A stretch of DNA of 64,000 nucleotides from an uncultured Lachnospiraceae bacterium (GTDB lineage Bacteria; Bacillota; Clostridia; Lachnospirales; Lachnospiraceae), in NCBI GenBank assembly GCA_947626435.1, contig CANQSB010000005.1, forward strand, positions 1 through 64,000. The letters are read 5' to 3'. Numbering within the stretch: position 1 is the first letter of the stretch; each line of letters opens with the position of its first letter. A program made the translations under genes and the position numbers. The notes under the pieces are model-generated. The model saw only the letters and a list, made by a program, of their open reading frames with translations, made no database searches and was not told the origin of the DNA. Shown here piece by piece: positions 34,971 to 42,856 of the stretch.

Positions 34971-35797
34971 TGGGAGATATTTTTGAGGAAAGTTTATTCG
35001 TCAGGCAGCCCAGACAATATGATAAGATAAATACCCAAGCGAAAGCCTTTGCCGCAAATTATTGTGGAAATACGATTATTCGGGATTCAATATTTGGCAT
35101 TATTGAAAATTATGCGAGAAAGCGGGAATTAGCCGTAGAAATACTTAGGTATCCGTTTAAAGATAAAGAATTGTGGGCATTTACATTCGTAAAAAAAGGA
35201 ACGCTGTTTCTTTGCGTGAACTCCGGGCTTGCTATTTGTAAACAGATTTTTGCTGCAGCACATGAGTTATATCATATTCACTGTTATGCGGAAGATATCG
35301 ATTCTGATACGATTGCAAGTGGTTCACTGTTGGATTCAAAAACTGCTGCCGATATGGCAATGACGCAGGAGGATCTTGAAGCAAATGCATTTGCGGGATT
35401 GCTGTTGATGCCCGACATTATGCTGGAGGAGCAGATTATGCTGTATGGCATTGTCGGTGAAAAGATATCGGTAGACGATGTACTGACATTGATGGAGTTA
35501 TTTGCGCTTCCCTATAAGGCGGTTGTGCTTCGTCTTGCTGAAAAGCATGACATTACATTAGCCAAAACTCATGAGCTGTTGGAGGTTGATGCTTCTGCCG
35601 TATCAGAGCGTATACTGCTTACCGGGAAAGCTTATGCGTGGCAGCATGACAGCTTTTCATACTTTGGCAGCCTGCTTGATGATATGGATTATAACAGTGA
35701 AAATGAATTATTGACAGACAGCCGGGAGAAATCTGACAGAGAATACTTGGAAAAAATTAGAAAGGACTTTCTCAGTAAAGGCAAGGCAGGTATATGA
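34970..35797 (+). CDS. ImmA/IrrE-type zinc metallopeptidase (COG2856)
   Basis: This 275-residue protein of the ImmA/IrrE family has the zinc motif HELYH (residues 98-102, within AAHELYHIHC) and the downstream LEANAFAGLLLMP segment whose Glu is the usual third ligand. ImmA-type enzymes cleave cognate XRE repressors, as in ICEBs1 and in the Deinococcus IrrE/DdrO pair. Here the gene overlaps the HTH gene by one base and the following PIN-like gene by four (ATGA). COG2856/XRE pairs have been predicted as toxin-antitoxin modules. Targets are inferred from context only. Confidence 0.88.
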   Translation: MGDIFEESLFVRQPRQYDKINTQAKAFAANYCGNTIIRDSIFGIIENYARKRELAVEILRYPFKDKELWAFTFVKKGTLFLCVNSGLAICKQIFAAAHELYHIHCYAEDIDSDTIASGSLLDSKTAADMAMTQEDLEANAFAGLLLMPDIMLEEQIMLYGIVGEKISVDDVLTLMELFALPYKAVVLRLAEKHDITLAKTHELLEVDASAVSERILLTGKAYAWQHDSFSYFGSLLDDMDYNSENELLTDSREKSDREYLEKIRKDFLSKGKAGI

Positions 35798-36603
35798 CAA
35801 AAGAAAAATATGCTCTTTTGGATACTGATTTTATATCTAAGACTCATCTGATTCGTAAGGATGATAAGAATACGATGATCGATCGTATAATGGAAATGCA
35901 GGGCTATCGGTTTTATTGCCATGAACAGATAAAGGCTGAGTTGGCAAGGCATAATATAAGTAATGCATTTGAGTGGCTGAATACTAAGATTTCAAGCGGA
36001 TTGATTCATTGTATTACAGACGAAGAAATAATAGAGGAACTCCATAGCATTTATTTGAATTCGGCAGAGGCTGCGTATGTGAGTATGCTTAAGAATGGCT
36101 GTGAAGCATTTAAGGGAGGATATTTTGAGGAAAACTTCACGCGTATACAAAAACTGGATTATTTGACGGTGTCAAAGGAGCATTTCCTTAAAGAATTAAG
36201 AGCGGATTGCAGTATAATCGGTGCGAGAAAAAATCTGGGAGAACTAAAGAGTTATGTCCTGCTCCAAATGTTGAGTGCAAAATTGGGCGAACAGATATAT
36301 GTCTTCTGTTCTGATGATAAAAATGCACGGAATGGTATGGTGAGCCTTGGAGGTGCAAGGTGTATCAGTGTGCTTTCTGCTTTTATGCGGCTTAACAGGG
36401 ATGGTAATCTGTCAAAAGCGGATGCAGAACCATATATTCAATCATATCTTGATGAATGCAGAAAACACAATCAGACAGTTTTTAAGGTTTATGATGCCTC
36501 AAAACAGATGCGGGTGTGCAGAGTTTTGTGTGAGCAGCTAATTGAGGAGATGTATGATGGCAAACTGGAAATGTTGCAGAATGGGAATTTGAGATATAAA
36601 TAG
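35794..36603 (+). CDS. PIN-like domain protein, putative RNase effector
   Basis: This 269-residue protein begins YALLDTDFISKTHLIR, with acidic residues (D10, D12) placed as in PIN nucleases. It has NLGELKSYVLL (a conserved Glu and Ser) and VFCSDDKNARNGM (paired Asp), which together make a plausible PIN active site. The last 60 residues form a helical extension. It starts inside the stop of the ImmA/IrrE gene (ATGA) and is closed by a strong terminator, so it is the third gene of one transcription unit. I infer an RNase effector controlled by the HTH and peptidase. The PIN assignment rests on motif spacing, not alignment. Confidence 0.65.
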   Translation: MTKEKYALLDTDFISKTHLIRKDDKNTMIDRIMEMQGYRFYCHEQIKAELARHNISNAFEWLNTKISSGLIHCITDEEIIEELHSIYLNSAEAAYVSMLKNGCEAFKGGYFEENFTRIQKLDYLTVSKEHFLKELRADCSIIGARKNLGELKSYVLLQMLSAKLGEQIYVFCSDDKNARNGMVSLGGARCISVLSAFMRLNRDGNLSKADAEPYIQSYLDECRKHNQTVFKVYDASKQMRVCRVLCEQLIEEMYDGKLEMLQNGNLRYK

Positions 36604-36664
36604 AAAAATTAAATATCGAAAATCAGTTGCAAAATTTTCCTAATAATTATAAAATAAAAATATC

Positions 36665-36699
36665 AAAGCGGTAAAACAATTAGCTTTACCGCTTTTTAT
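36665..36699 (+). terminator. Intrinsic terminator of the HTH/ImmA/PIN cassette
   Basis: A perfect 11-bp stem (AAAGCGGTAAA, 36665-36675, with TTTACCGCTTT, 36685-36695) followed by a T-run. Confidence 0.85.
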
Positions 36700-36725
36700 T
36701 AATAAGTGGTAGATAATTGCGAAAT

Positions 36726-36877
36726 GTTTTCTAAGCCGTCCGAATTTAGCCAAAATATATAAAAATCGCGTCAATGTACTGTATCACAGATACAGTACAT
36801 GGGTGCAGCAAGCTGCAAGACGCCGCTTTGTTTTATATATTTTGTCTAAATTCTACGTTGTCGAATAGAGTTTTGTA
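36726..36877 (+). repeat. Palindromic intergenic repeat, family 1, copy 3
   Basis: A 152-bp copy nearly identical to the one at 9993-10140, in the same orientation and including the nested palindrome ATGTACTGTATC-aca-GATACAGTACAT. It fills most of the 311-bp gap between the PIN-like gene and degV. Confidence 0.85.
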
Positions 36878-36914
36878 AATTCTTATTAATAATATGGAAA
36901 TGCGAGGGTAAACT

Positions 36915-37958
36915 ATGGGCGAATATGTATTAAGCTGCTGCTCTACGGCAGATTTATCAAAAGAATATTTAACAAAAAGAGATATAAAATATTTATGCTT
37001 TCATTTTGCGCTGAACCAGCAGGAGTACATTGACGATTTTGGGGCGTCAGTGCCGCCTCAAGAGCTTTACAGCCGCATGCTTGCGGGCGAGGAGGCAAAG
37101 ACGTCACAGGTGAGCGCGGGCGAGTATTCCGATTTTTTTGAGAAAGCCTTAAAAGAGGGGAAAGACATTCTGCACGTCACGCTCTCCACGGGCATATCAG
37201 GCACATACAATTCAGCCTGCGTGGCAAGGGACATGCTTGCGGAAAACTATCCCGACAGAAAGATATACGTAGTAGACTCGCTTGGCGCTTCCAGCGGATA
37301 CGGGCTCTTTATGGACGCGCTTGCGGATATGCGCGACTCGGGCGCGGGGATAGACGAGCTGTATGAGTGGGCTCTTGCCCACAGGCGTAATGTCCACCAC
37401 TGGTTCTTCTCATCAGACCTCACCTTTTACATCAGGGGAGACTGTCCGAAAACTCAAATGGTGCAAAATTTTCTCCCACTGGTGATGGGAAAATAGAAGC
37501 AAATTCCCAATGTAGATCCCACTTTACGACTAAAAATAGCAATAAAAATGGGATAGAGTCACATCGGCCGTTAGTTTTCGGACAGTCTGAGGGGAGGGCG
37601 TGTTTCCAAGACCGCGGGCTTTATCGGATCGGTCATGGGTATCTGCCCGCTTCTCAATGTGGATTATGAAGGAAAGCTCATACCGCGCGAAAAGGTGCGC
37701 ACGAAAAGCAAGACCATCAAACGCATAGTGGAAAAAATGGAACAGAACGCCCAAGACGGCTTGGACTATTCGGGCAAATGCTTCATCAGCCATTCAGAAT
37801 GTCTTGAAGACGCAAAAGAAGTCGCAAGGCTTGTCGAGGAAAAATTCAAAAACCTTGACGGCAAAGTGAAGATTTTCCCAATCGGCGCAGTGATAGGAAG
37901 CCATACAGGCCCAGGCACTGTCGCGCTGTTCTTTTGGGGCAGCGAGAGGGATAACTAA
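36915..37958 (+). pseudogene. DegV family gene interrupted by an inverted-repeat element
   Basis: The 5' part (36915-37439) encodes a DegV-type start (YVLSCCSTADLSKEYLTKRD) and LHVTLSTGISGTYNSA, up to LTFYIRG. The 3' part (37588-37958) resumes at GRVSKTAGFIGSVMGICPLL, and homologues join these two segments directly. Between them lies a 148-bp element plus an 8-bp duplication. The 156-bp insertion keeps the frame but brings an in-frame TAG at 37494-37496, so only a 193-residue truncated product is made. Without the insertion the protein would be about 295 residues, normal for DegV, a fatty-acid-binding family that supplies acyl groups for phospholipid synthesis. An internal ATG at 37635 is not evidence of a separate gene. 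Confidence 0.88.
37440..37587. mobile_element. 148-bp miniature inverted-repeat element inside degV
   Basis: The element has 15-bp perfect terminal inverted repeats (GACTGTCCGAAAACT at 37440-37454 and its complement at 37573-37587). The flanks TCAGGGGA (37432-37439) and TGAGGGGA (37588-37595) form an 8-bp target duplication with one mismatch. It has no coding capacity, so it must have been moved by a transposase encoded elsewhere. The interruption of a conserved frame shows it is an insertion. Confidence 0.85.
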
Positions 37959-37962
37959 AATC

Positions 37963-38724
37963 CTACTCTCCATAAAAAAGATATTCCAGATACCTGACAG
38001 CCATATCCTTGCGCGGTGAGTTGGCGATAATCCCAAAATAGACGGACTCATCAAATCCTGCCTGTCTGATGAGCTTTGCCTGCGACAAATCCGCGCCCAT
38101 AGGATATTCCTCCGTGACCGCGCTGTACGTAATGGAGGAGTCGAGCAGCACCTCAGAGGAATTATCCTCCTTTATGAAAATGTTATTTTCAATAAAAGGC
38201 GATATGTCGCTGTAAAAATCAGGGTATTCTTCCGAAAGCAGCTCATCAATGCGGCACAGATACCCGTTTTGCGAGAATGCGTCAAACGCCTCCTTGTCAA
38301 GCAGGACAGCATCAAGCATTTCGCCGTCAATTGCAGCCAGAATTTTTACCCGCGACGCATAGGTGTATTCAAAGTAGGGGCTGTCAGCATCATCTGTTAA
38401 GTAAAGCCCTGAGTAAAGCTGAAGCTTATTTGAGGAGGCATCTATGCCAGCGGCATCTAAAAATCCATTCTCGAGCTGCTCTGTCAGGCTTTCACCAGCG
38501 TTTACATTAACCAGAGCGGCATAAAGCGAAGTGTCTTTATAAGTCAAGTGCCTGTATGCTACATATATGACGGCATACAGCAAAACCCCCGTTATAAACA
38601 GCGGCAGCTTGTAGTAATCCCATATGTACTGTAATTTTTTAACTCCATGCAGGCTGCGCAGAGTTTCAAGCGATTTTGTCTTGTCGTTATCTTTTTCATT
38701 ATCTTTTTCATTATCCTGTCTCAT
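37963..38724 (-). CDS. Single-pass membrane protein of unknown function in the fructan locus
   Basis: This 253-residue protein has a very charged N-terminus (MRQDNEKDNEKDNDKTK), one membrane helix at about 45-65 (LPLFITGVLLYAVIYVAYRH) and an extracytoplasmic domain. Part of it (AIDGEMLDAVLLDKEAFDAF) faintly resembles a solute-binding fold. The start at 38724 is preferred because CGGAGA lies upstream; an in-frame TTG at 38754 overlaps the DUF624 stop. It is downstream of the DUF624 and LacI genes on the same strand, so probably in one operon. I do not recognise the family. It ends only 4 bases from the degV remnant. Confidence 0.7.
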   Translation of the reverse strand: MRQDNEKDNEKDNDKTKSLETLRSLHGVKKLQYIWDYYKLPLFITGVLLYAVIYVAYRHLTYKDTSLYAALVNVNAGESLTEQLENGFLDAAGIDASSNKLQLYSGLYLTDDADSPYFEYTYASRVKILAAIDGEMLDAVLLDKEAFDAFSQNGYLCRIDELLSEEYPDFYSDISPFIENNIFIKEDNSSEVLLDSSITYSAVTEEYPMGADLSQAKLIRQAGFDESVYFGIIANSPRKDMAVRYLEYLFYGE

Positions 38725-38750
38725 CTTTTTCTCCGTTTCCGCGCCGCGCT

Positions 38751-39371
38751 TCAATCCTCACCCTTTCCATCGCACATCAGCAGCACGTTTGAGAGCAGAT
38801 AAGAGCATATCAGCGCGCAGAGCCCTTCGCCGAAAATAATGGCGGGCGTAAAAATCCTTATTATAATGACAGCCATAAAAAAGTACACAGCCGCCATCAG
38901 GACGGTACACAACAGAAAGCGCATTCCAATCATAATGGAATTTTTGAACATTGCCATCGTGGTATTCTGAAACCTTGACAGCAGCGGGAAAATATACATT
39001 AAAATAATGGCATACGCGGCGACGGCAATCACAAATACAGCAGTGATAATAGTCCAGAATATATTAGTAAACCTCAGATGATAAAGCGCATATCCGTCAA
39101 CTCCAAGCACTATTCCCACAGCCAGCAGAATAAGCCATATTTTTGTCCCCTGCTTAAAATTCTCTTTAAATGAGTGGAAAAAAGCCCTCGTGATATTTCC
39201 CTCCTCATTCTTTGCCATTTTCAGCGTGACATAAAACAGCGCCGTAGTCGAAGCGCCAGCCGTAAAAATGGGAATACAGCATATAAACCACAAAATATTC
39301 AGGTACGCGCTGTATGTTATCTTGGTGATAAACTGTATTACAGGTCCTTCAGGATTAAACAGATTATTCAT
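38751..39371 (-). CDS. DUF624 (YesL-like) membrane protein
   Basis: This 206-residue polytopic protein begins MNNLFNPEGPVIQFITKITY and contains LNILWFICCIPIFTAGASTT, the DUF624 signature. Five or six membrane helices follow. DUF624 proteins (e.g. B. subtilis YesL) commonly lie beside LplB/YtcP-type sugar ABC transporters, as here, though their function is unknown. It follows the LacI gene by 24 bp on the same strand. Confidence 0.88.
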   Translation of the reverse strand: MNNLFNPEGPVIQFITKITYSAYLNILWFICCIPIFTAGASTTALFYVTLKMAKNEEGNITRAFFHSFKENFKQGTKIWLILLAVGIVLGVDGYALYHLRFTNIFWTIITAVFVIAVAAYAIILMYIFPLLSRFQNTTMAMFKNSIMIGMRFLLCTVLMAAVYFFMAVIIIRIFTPAIIFGEGLCALICSYLLSNVLLMCDGKGED

Positions 39372-39395
39372 AAAATTCCCCTTTCGCGCTGTGCG

Positions 39396-40469
39396 CTAGT
39401 CCTCGGTAGACTCCCTGTATACCAGATTGGTTTCCGTATAGACTGTCCGATAATTCAGTGACGGCTCCTTTATACGTGAGAGCAGAAGCTGCGTCGCGCA
39501 CACTCCCATAATCTGGCTGTGTATGTGGATTGACGTGAGCGAAGGCGTAGTGACTTTTGACTCGGGCGAGTCGTCAAATCCGCAGAGCCATACGTCTTTA
39601 GGCACCGAAATTCCTAGTCTTTTAAATGCCTGCAAGGCGTCTATCGCCACAAAATCATTTGCGCAGATAAATACGTCGGGCAGCTCGTCAAGCTTTTGGA
39701 AGCTTTCATACAGATATTCGCGGTAAATATCATATCCTGGCGTTTTTGCCCCCTCCTTGTTGCCTGTGATACAGTATTCTTCGATAATCGGAAGCTTCAT
39801 CAGGTACATGGCATCCCTAAAGCCCATATACCGCTCGAAAAATGAGCGGCAGTGCAGGTATTCGCCGATAAAGCCAATCCGCTTTTTGCCCCTGCGCAGC
39901 ATTTCCACGACAAAGCTGTATATGCCGTCGCGGTTGTTCATAAGGAGCAGGTCCGATTTTAAAGGCTCGTCTGCGGACACGGGAGTATCGACAAACAGCG
40001 TGGGAGTGCCCAGCTCGCATAGCATCTTATCATAATTGTAATCAAACATTTCAATCCCCAGAACAGCCGCCGTTCTTTCTTTATTAAATGAAATGGGAAG
40101 TCTTAGATTTTCAATTTCCTCAGACGTAACATGATGCATGGTGAGACTGTAGCCTAGCTGCGCTATTTCCTTGTGCAGCTTATCCAGCATAGTGGAGGCA
40201 AAATGCGAACCGCCGAGAAAAGTGGTAGTAAAAAGGGCGATTTCGCACGCTGCGCTGCCGTCTTGCTGCAGGTGCGCTGACTTGTTCAGGTTCATGCTTG
40301 GGACATCAATATATGAAAATTGCTTATATCCCATTTCCACAGCCTTCTGCAGAACCTTTTCCTTGGTTGAATCGGCAAGGATTCCTGTGTTGTTGATTGC
40401 CTTGGACACAGTATTTCTGGAGACGCCAAGCGCGTCGGCTATGTCCTGAATGGTAACTCTATCCGCCAT
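39396..40469 (-). CDS. LacI family regulator of the fructan/sucrose locus
   Basis: This 357-residue regulator has an N-terminal HTH (VTIQDIADALGVSRNTVSKA) followed by the periplasmic-binding-protein-like effector domain, with dimer-region motifs such as DVFICANDFVAIDALQAFKR and DVWLCGFDDSPESKVTTPSL. The start at 40469 is chosen because GGAGG lies 9 bases upstream; the frame stays open to 40562 without a site. It is divergent from the sugar ABC operon, which it presumably represses until sucrose or a fructo-oligosaccharide derivative binds. The shared 427-bp region carries repeated CAAATGTAA-like motifs. Confidence 0.9.
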   Translation of the reverse strand: MADRVTIQDIADALGVSRNTVSKAINNTGILADSTKEKVLQKAVEMGYKQFSYIDVPSMNLNKSAHLQQDGSAACEIALFTTTFLGGSHFASTMLDKLHKEIAQLGYSLTMHHVTSEEIENLRLPISFNKERTAAVLGIEMFDYNYDKMLCELGTPTLFVDTPVSADEPLKSDLLLMNNRDGIYSFVVEMLRRGKKRIGFIGEYLHCRSFFERYMGFRDAMYLMKLPIIEEYCITGNKEGAKTPGYDIYREYLYESFQKLDELPDVFICANDFVAIDALQAFKRLGISVPKDVWLCGFDDSPESKVTTPSLTSIHIHSQIMGVCATQLLLSRIKEPSLNYRTVYTETNLVYRESTED

Positions 40470-40590
40470 AAATAGTTCCTCCGTATAATTAATTACAGCC
40501 GCATGCAGCAGAAAGGAAAGCCCCGTATGCGGAATACGGCTTTTTAAATATGTATTCGGCATAAATATCAGCAGATAAAACGTAAAATAT

Positions 40591-40874
40591 ACAAATGTAA
40601 TACCGATTATTTACATTATATTACATAAGTAAAAAGTAGTCAAATGTAAAAATGTAAATTATTTATGAATAACCTTCAGAAATGTAATAACCGTATGTGT
40701 AATTTGAACACTAATTGTCGTATAATAAAAATAAATTTGTTCAAATGTAAAAGAATTTTAACAAAAAGTGTAAAAATAGTATTGACAATACGTATATCTG
40801 CTGATATTATATAACTACAACAAAAATATTTTATTTTACAAATGCAAAAGAAATAATATATGCATATGTAAAAT
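40591..40874. promoter_or_regulatory. Cluster of CAAATGTAA-like motifs and operator between LacI and ABC operon
   Basis: Repeats of (C)AAATGTAA occur at 40591-40600, 40641-40657 (two in tandem), 40679-40688 and 40741-40750, with related forms near 40834-40849 and 40863-40874. The quasi-palindrome TTTTACAAATGCAAAA (40834-40849) lies just downstream of the ABC promoter and is the best LacI-family operator candidate. Confidence 0.45.
40782..40810 (+). promoter_or_regulatory. Strong promoter of the sugar ABC operon
   Basis: A perfect TTGACA (40782-40787) and TATTAT (40805-40810) are separated by 17 bases, giving an 80-base leader before the first permease gene. Confidence 0.75.
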
Positions 40875-40896
40875 AAAGGAGGAAAGGAGAAAAAGA

Positions 40897-41823
40897 ATGA
40901 AAACAAGTACCAAAACGAAAGACACAAGACTTCACAATACTTTTGTGTATGTGGTACAGCATTGGCAGTTGTACGCGCTTTTTCTGCTGCCAGCATTCGC
41001 CCTGACGATTATTTTCAAGTACATACCGATGGGCGGCATACTGATTGCCTTTGAGAGGTACAACCCGATCAAGGGAATCATTGGGAGCGACTGGGTAGGC
41101 TTAAAGCATTTTAAACGTTTCCTGTCGTCGCCCGACTTTTTAAGCTATCTGGCGAACACCCTGAAGCTGAGCGTTTTCGGTATGCTGTGGGGCTTTCCTG
41201 TTCCCATACTTCTTGCGTTTCTGTTAAACAGGATTGAGAGAACAGGGGTAAAGAAAAAGATACAGCTTGCGCTTTATATGCCGAACTTCATCTCGGTAAT
41301 CGTGCTTTGCGGTATCGTAAGGATTTTCCTGTCGGTTACGGGACCTGTAAACCTTCTGTTTGGCAGCCAGATCAATTTTATGACTATGCCGCAGGCATTT
41401 AGGACAATCTACATAGCGAGCGGCATCTGGCAGGGCGCAGGCTGGGGCTCTATCATCTACACGGCGGCGCTGTCAAACGCCAGCAAGGAGCTGAAGGAAG
41501 CGGCGGTTATCGACGGAGCGAATATCTTCCAGCAGATCAAAGCCGTTGAGTGGCCTGCGATCAAGAGCACTGTAATTATCCAGTTTATTATGCAGGCGGG
41601 CAATATTATGAGTATCGGATTTGAAAAGGCGTATGCACTGCAGACTGACTTAAACCTTGCTTCATCGGAAATAATTTCGACCTACGTTTACAAGAAAGGT
41701 CTTATCGACGGGGACTACAGCTTTTCAACAGCGGTAGGTCTGTTCAACACGATAATCAATGTTATCCTGCTTGTTTCTGTGAATAAGATTGTTTCGCAGA
41801 TGAACGAGGGCCAAGGTCTATAG
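40897..41823 (+). CDS. Sugar ABC transporter permease (LplB type)
   Basis: This 308-residue inner-membrane permease has about six helices, starting YALFLLPAFALTIIFKYIPM and the LplB-like GGILIAFERYNPIKG segment. It carries the EAA loop that contacts the ATPase (EAAVIDGANIFQQIKAVEWP). It is the first gene of a probable operon with a second permease, a binding lipoprotein, GH32, PfkB kinase and GH13. No ATPase gene is present; such systems often share an MsmX-like ATPase encoded elsewhere. GGAGGAAAGGAG lies upstream of the start. Confidence 0.92.
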   Translation: MKTSTKTKDTRLHNTFVYVVQHWQLYALFLLPAFALTIIFKYIPMGGILIAFERYNPIKGIIGSDWVGLKHFKRFLSSPDFLSYLANTLKLSVFGMLWGFPVPILLAFLLNRIERTGVKKKIQLALYMPNFISVIVLCGIVRIFLSVTGPVNLLFGSQINFMTMPQAFRTIYIASGIWQGAGWGSIIYTAALSNASKELKEAAVIDGANIFQQIKAVEWPAIKSTVIIQFIMQAGNIMSIGFEKAYALQTDLNLASSEIISTYVYKKGLIDGDYSFSTAVGLFNTIINVILLVSVNKIVSQMNEGQGL

Positions 41824-41880
41824 AATTGTGCTGCCAGACATACCTATTTGAGCCGCTAAAGCGGCAGAATGGAGACTAAT

Positions 41881-42780
41881 ATGAAAAAGAAAAGCAAATT
41901 TGCAAGATATTCATTACAGGATAAGGCGCTGCTTATGGTGGGGTACATATTGCTGGGACTGTTTGTGGTGGCGATTATAGTTCCTATGATTTATATAATC
42001 GTGGCATCGTTCATCGATCCTATCACGCTGCAGAACAAGGGCATTACGTTTGATTTCAGCAAATGGACGCTTACCGCATACCAGCGCGTGCTTTCCAACA
42101 AGCAGATATGGGTTGGCTTTAAGAATGCGGTTGTATATTCGGTTGTGTTTACAGTCGTTTCGGTTTTGATTACTATGCTTGCCGCTTACCCTATGTCAAG
42201 GGCGGATTTCAGGGGAAGAAAATTCTTCAACGTGATTTTCGTGATTACTATGTTTTTCGGCGGCGGACTAATACCGACATACTTGCTGATCAGCAATATG
42301 GGACTGTTAAACAGTATGTGGGCGATTATCCTGCCTGGCGCGTTCAGCGTGTGGAATATGATAATCGCAAGGACTTATTATCAGGGCATACCTGGGGAGC
42401 TTCGCGAGGCGGCTGACGTGGACGGCGCGAATGAGCTGACGTTTTTCTTTAAGATTTTGCTGCCCGTATGTACTCCGATTATCGCGACATTGGCTTTGTG
42501 GCAGTTCGTAGGAATGTGGAACAGTTACTTTGACGCGATGATTTACCTTGACGACGCGGCAAAACAGCCTTTACAGCTTGTGCTCAGGGCTATTTTGATA
42601 CAGAATCAGCCCGAATCGGGAATGATTTCGGATATGCAGAGCACGGCTCAGCGCGCACAGCTTGCCGAGCTGCTGAAATACGCGACAATCATTATCTCGA
42701 GCCTTCCGCTTTTGGTAATGTATCCTTTCTTCCAGAAATATTTTGACAACGGAATTATGGCGGGCTCCGTAAAGGGCTAG
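41881..42780 (+). CDS. Sugar ABC transporter permease (YtcP type)
   Basis: A 299-residue permease, partner of the preceding one. About six helices are visible, with MFFGGGLIPTYLLISNMGLL, and the EAA loop REAADVDGANELTFFFKILL. The start at 41881 is chosen because ATGGAGACT lies just upstream; an in-frame ATG at 41869 lacks a site. It lies 57 bp after the first permease. Confidence 0.92.
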   Translation: MKKKSKFARYSLQDKALLMVGYILLGLFVVAIIVPMIYIIVASFIDPITLQNKGITFDFSKWTLTAYQRVLSNKQIWVGFKNAVVYSVVFTVVSVLITMLAAYPMSRADFRGRKFFNVIFVITMFFGGGLIPTYLLISNMGLLNSMWAIILPGAFSVWNMIIARTYYQGIPGELREAADVDGANELTFFFKILLPVCTPIIATLALWQFVGMWNSYFDAMIYLDDAAKQPLQLVLRAILIQNQPESGMISDMQSTAQRAQLAELLKYATIIISSLPLLVMYPFFQKYFDNGIMAGSVKG

Positions 42781-42856
42781 GACTTATGCAATTGTGTAAA
42801 GCGTAAAATAATGTGTAAAAGAGAAAATCATAAAACAAAAAAGGAGATGCATTAGT

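Noticed and set aside
37635-37958. Independent short gene at the end of degV
   Set aside because: Its sequence is the normal C-terminal part of DegV in frame with the 5' part; the ATG is an internal methionine.
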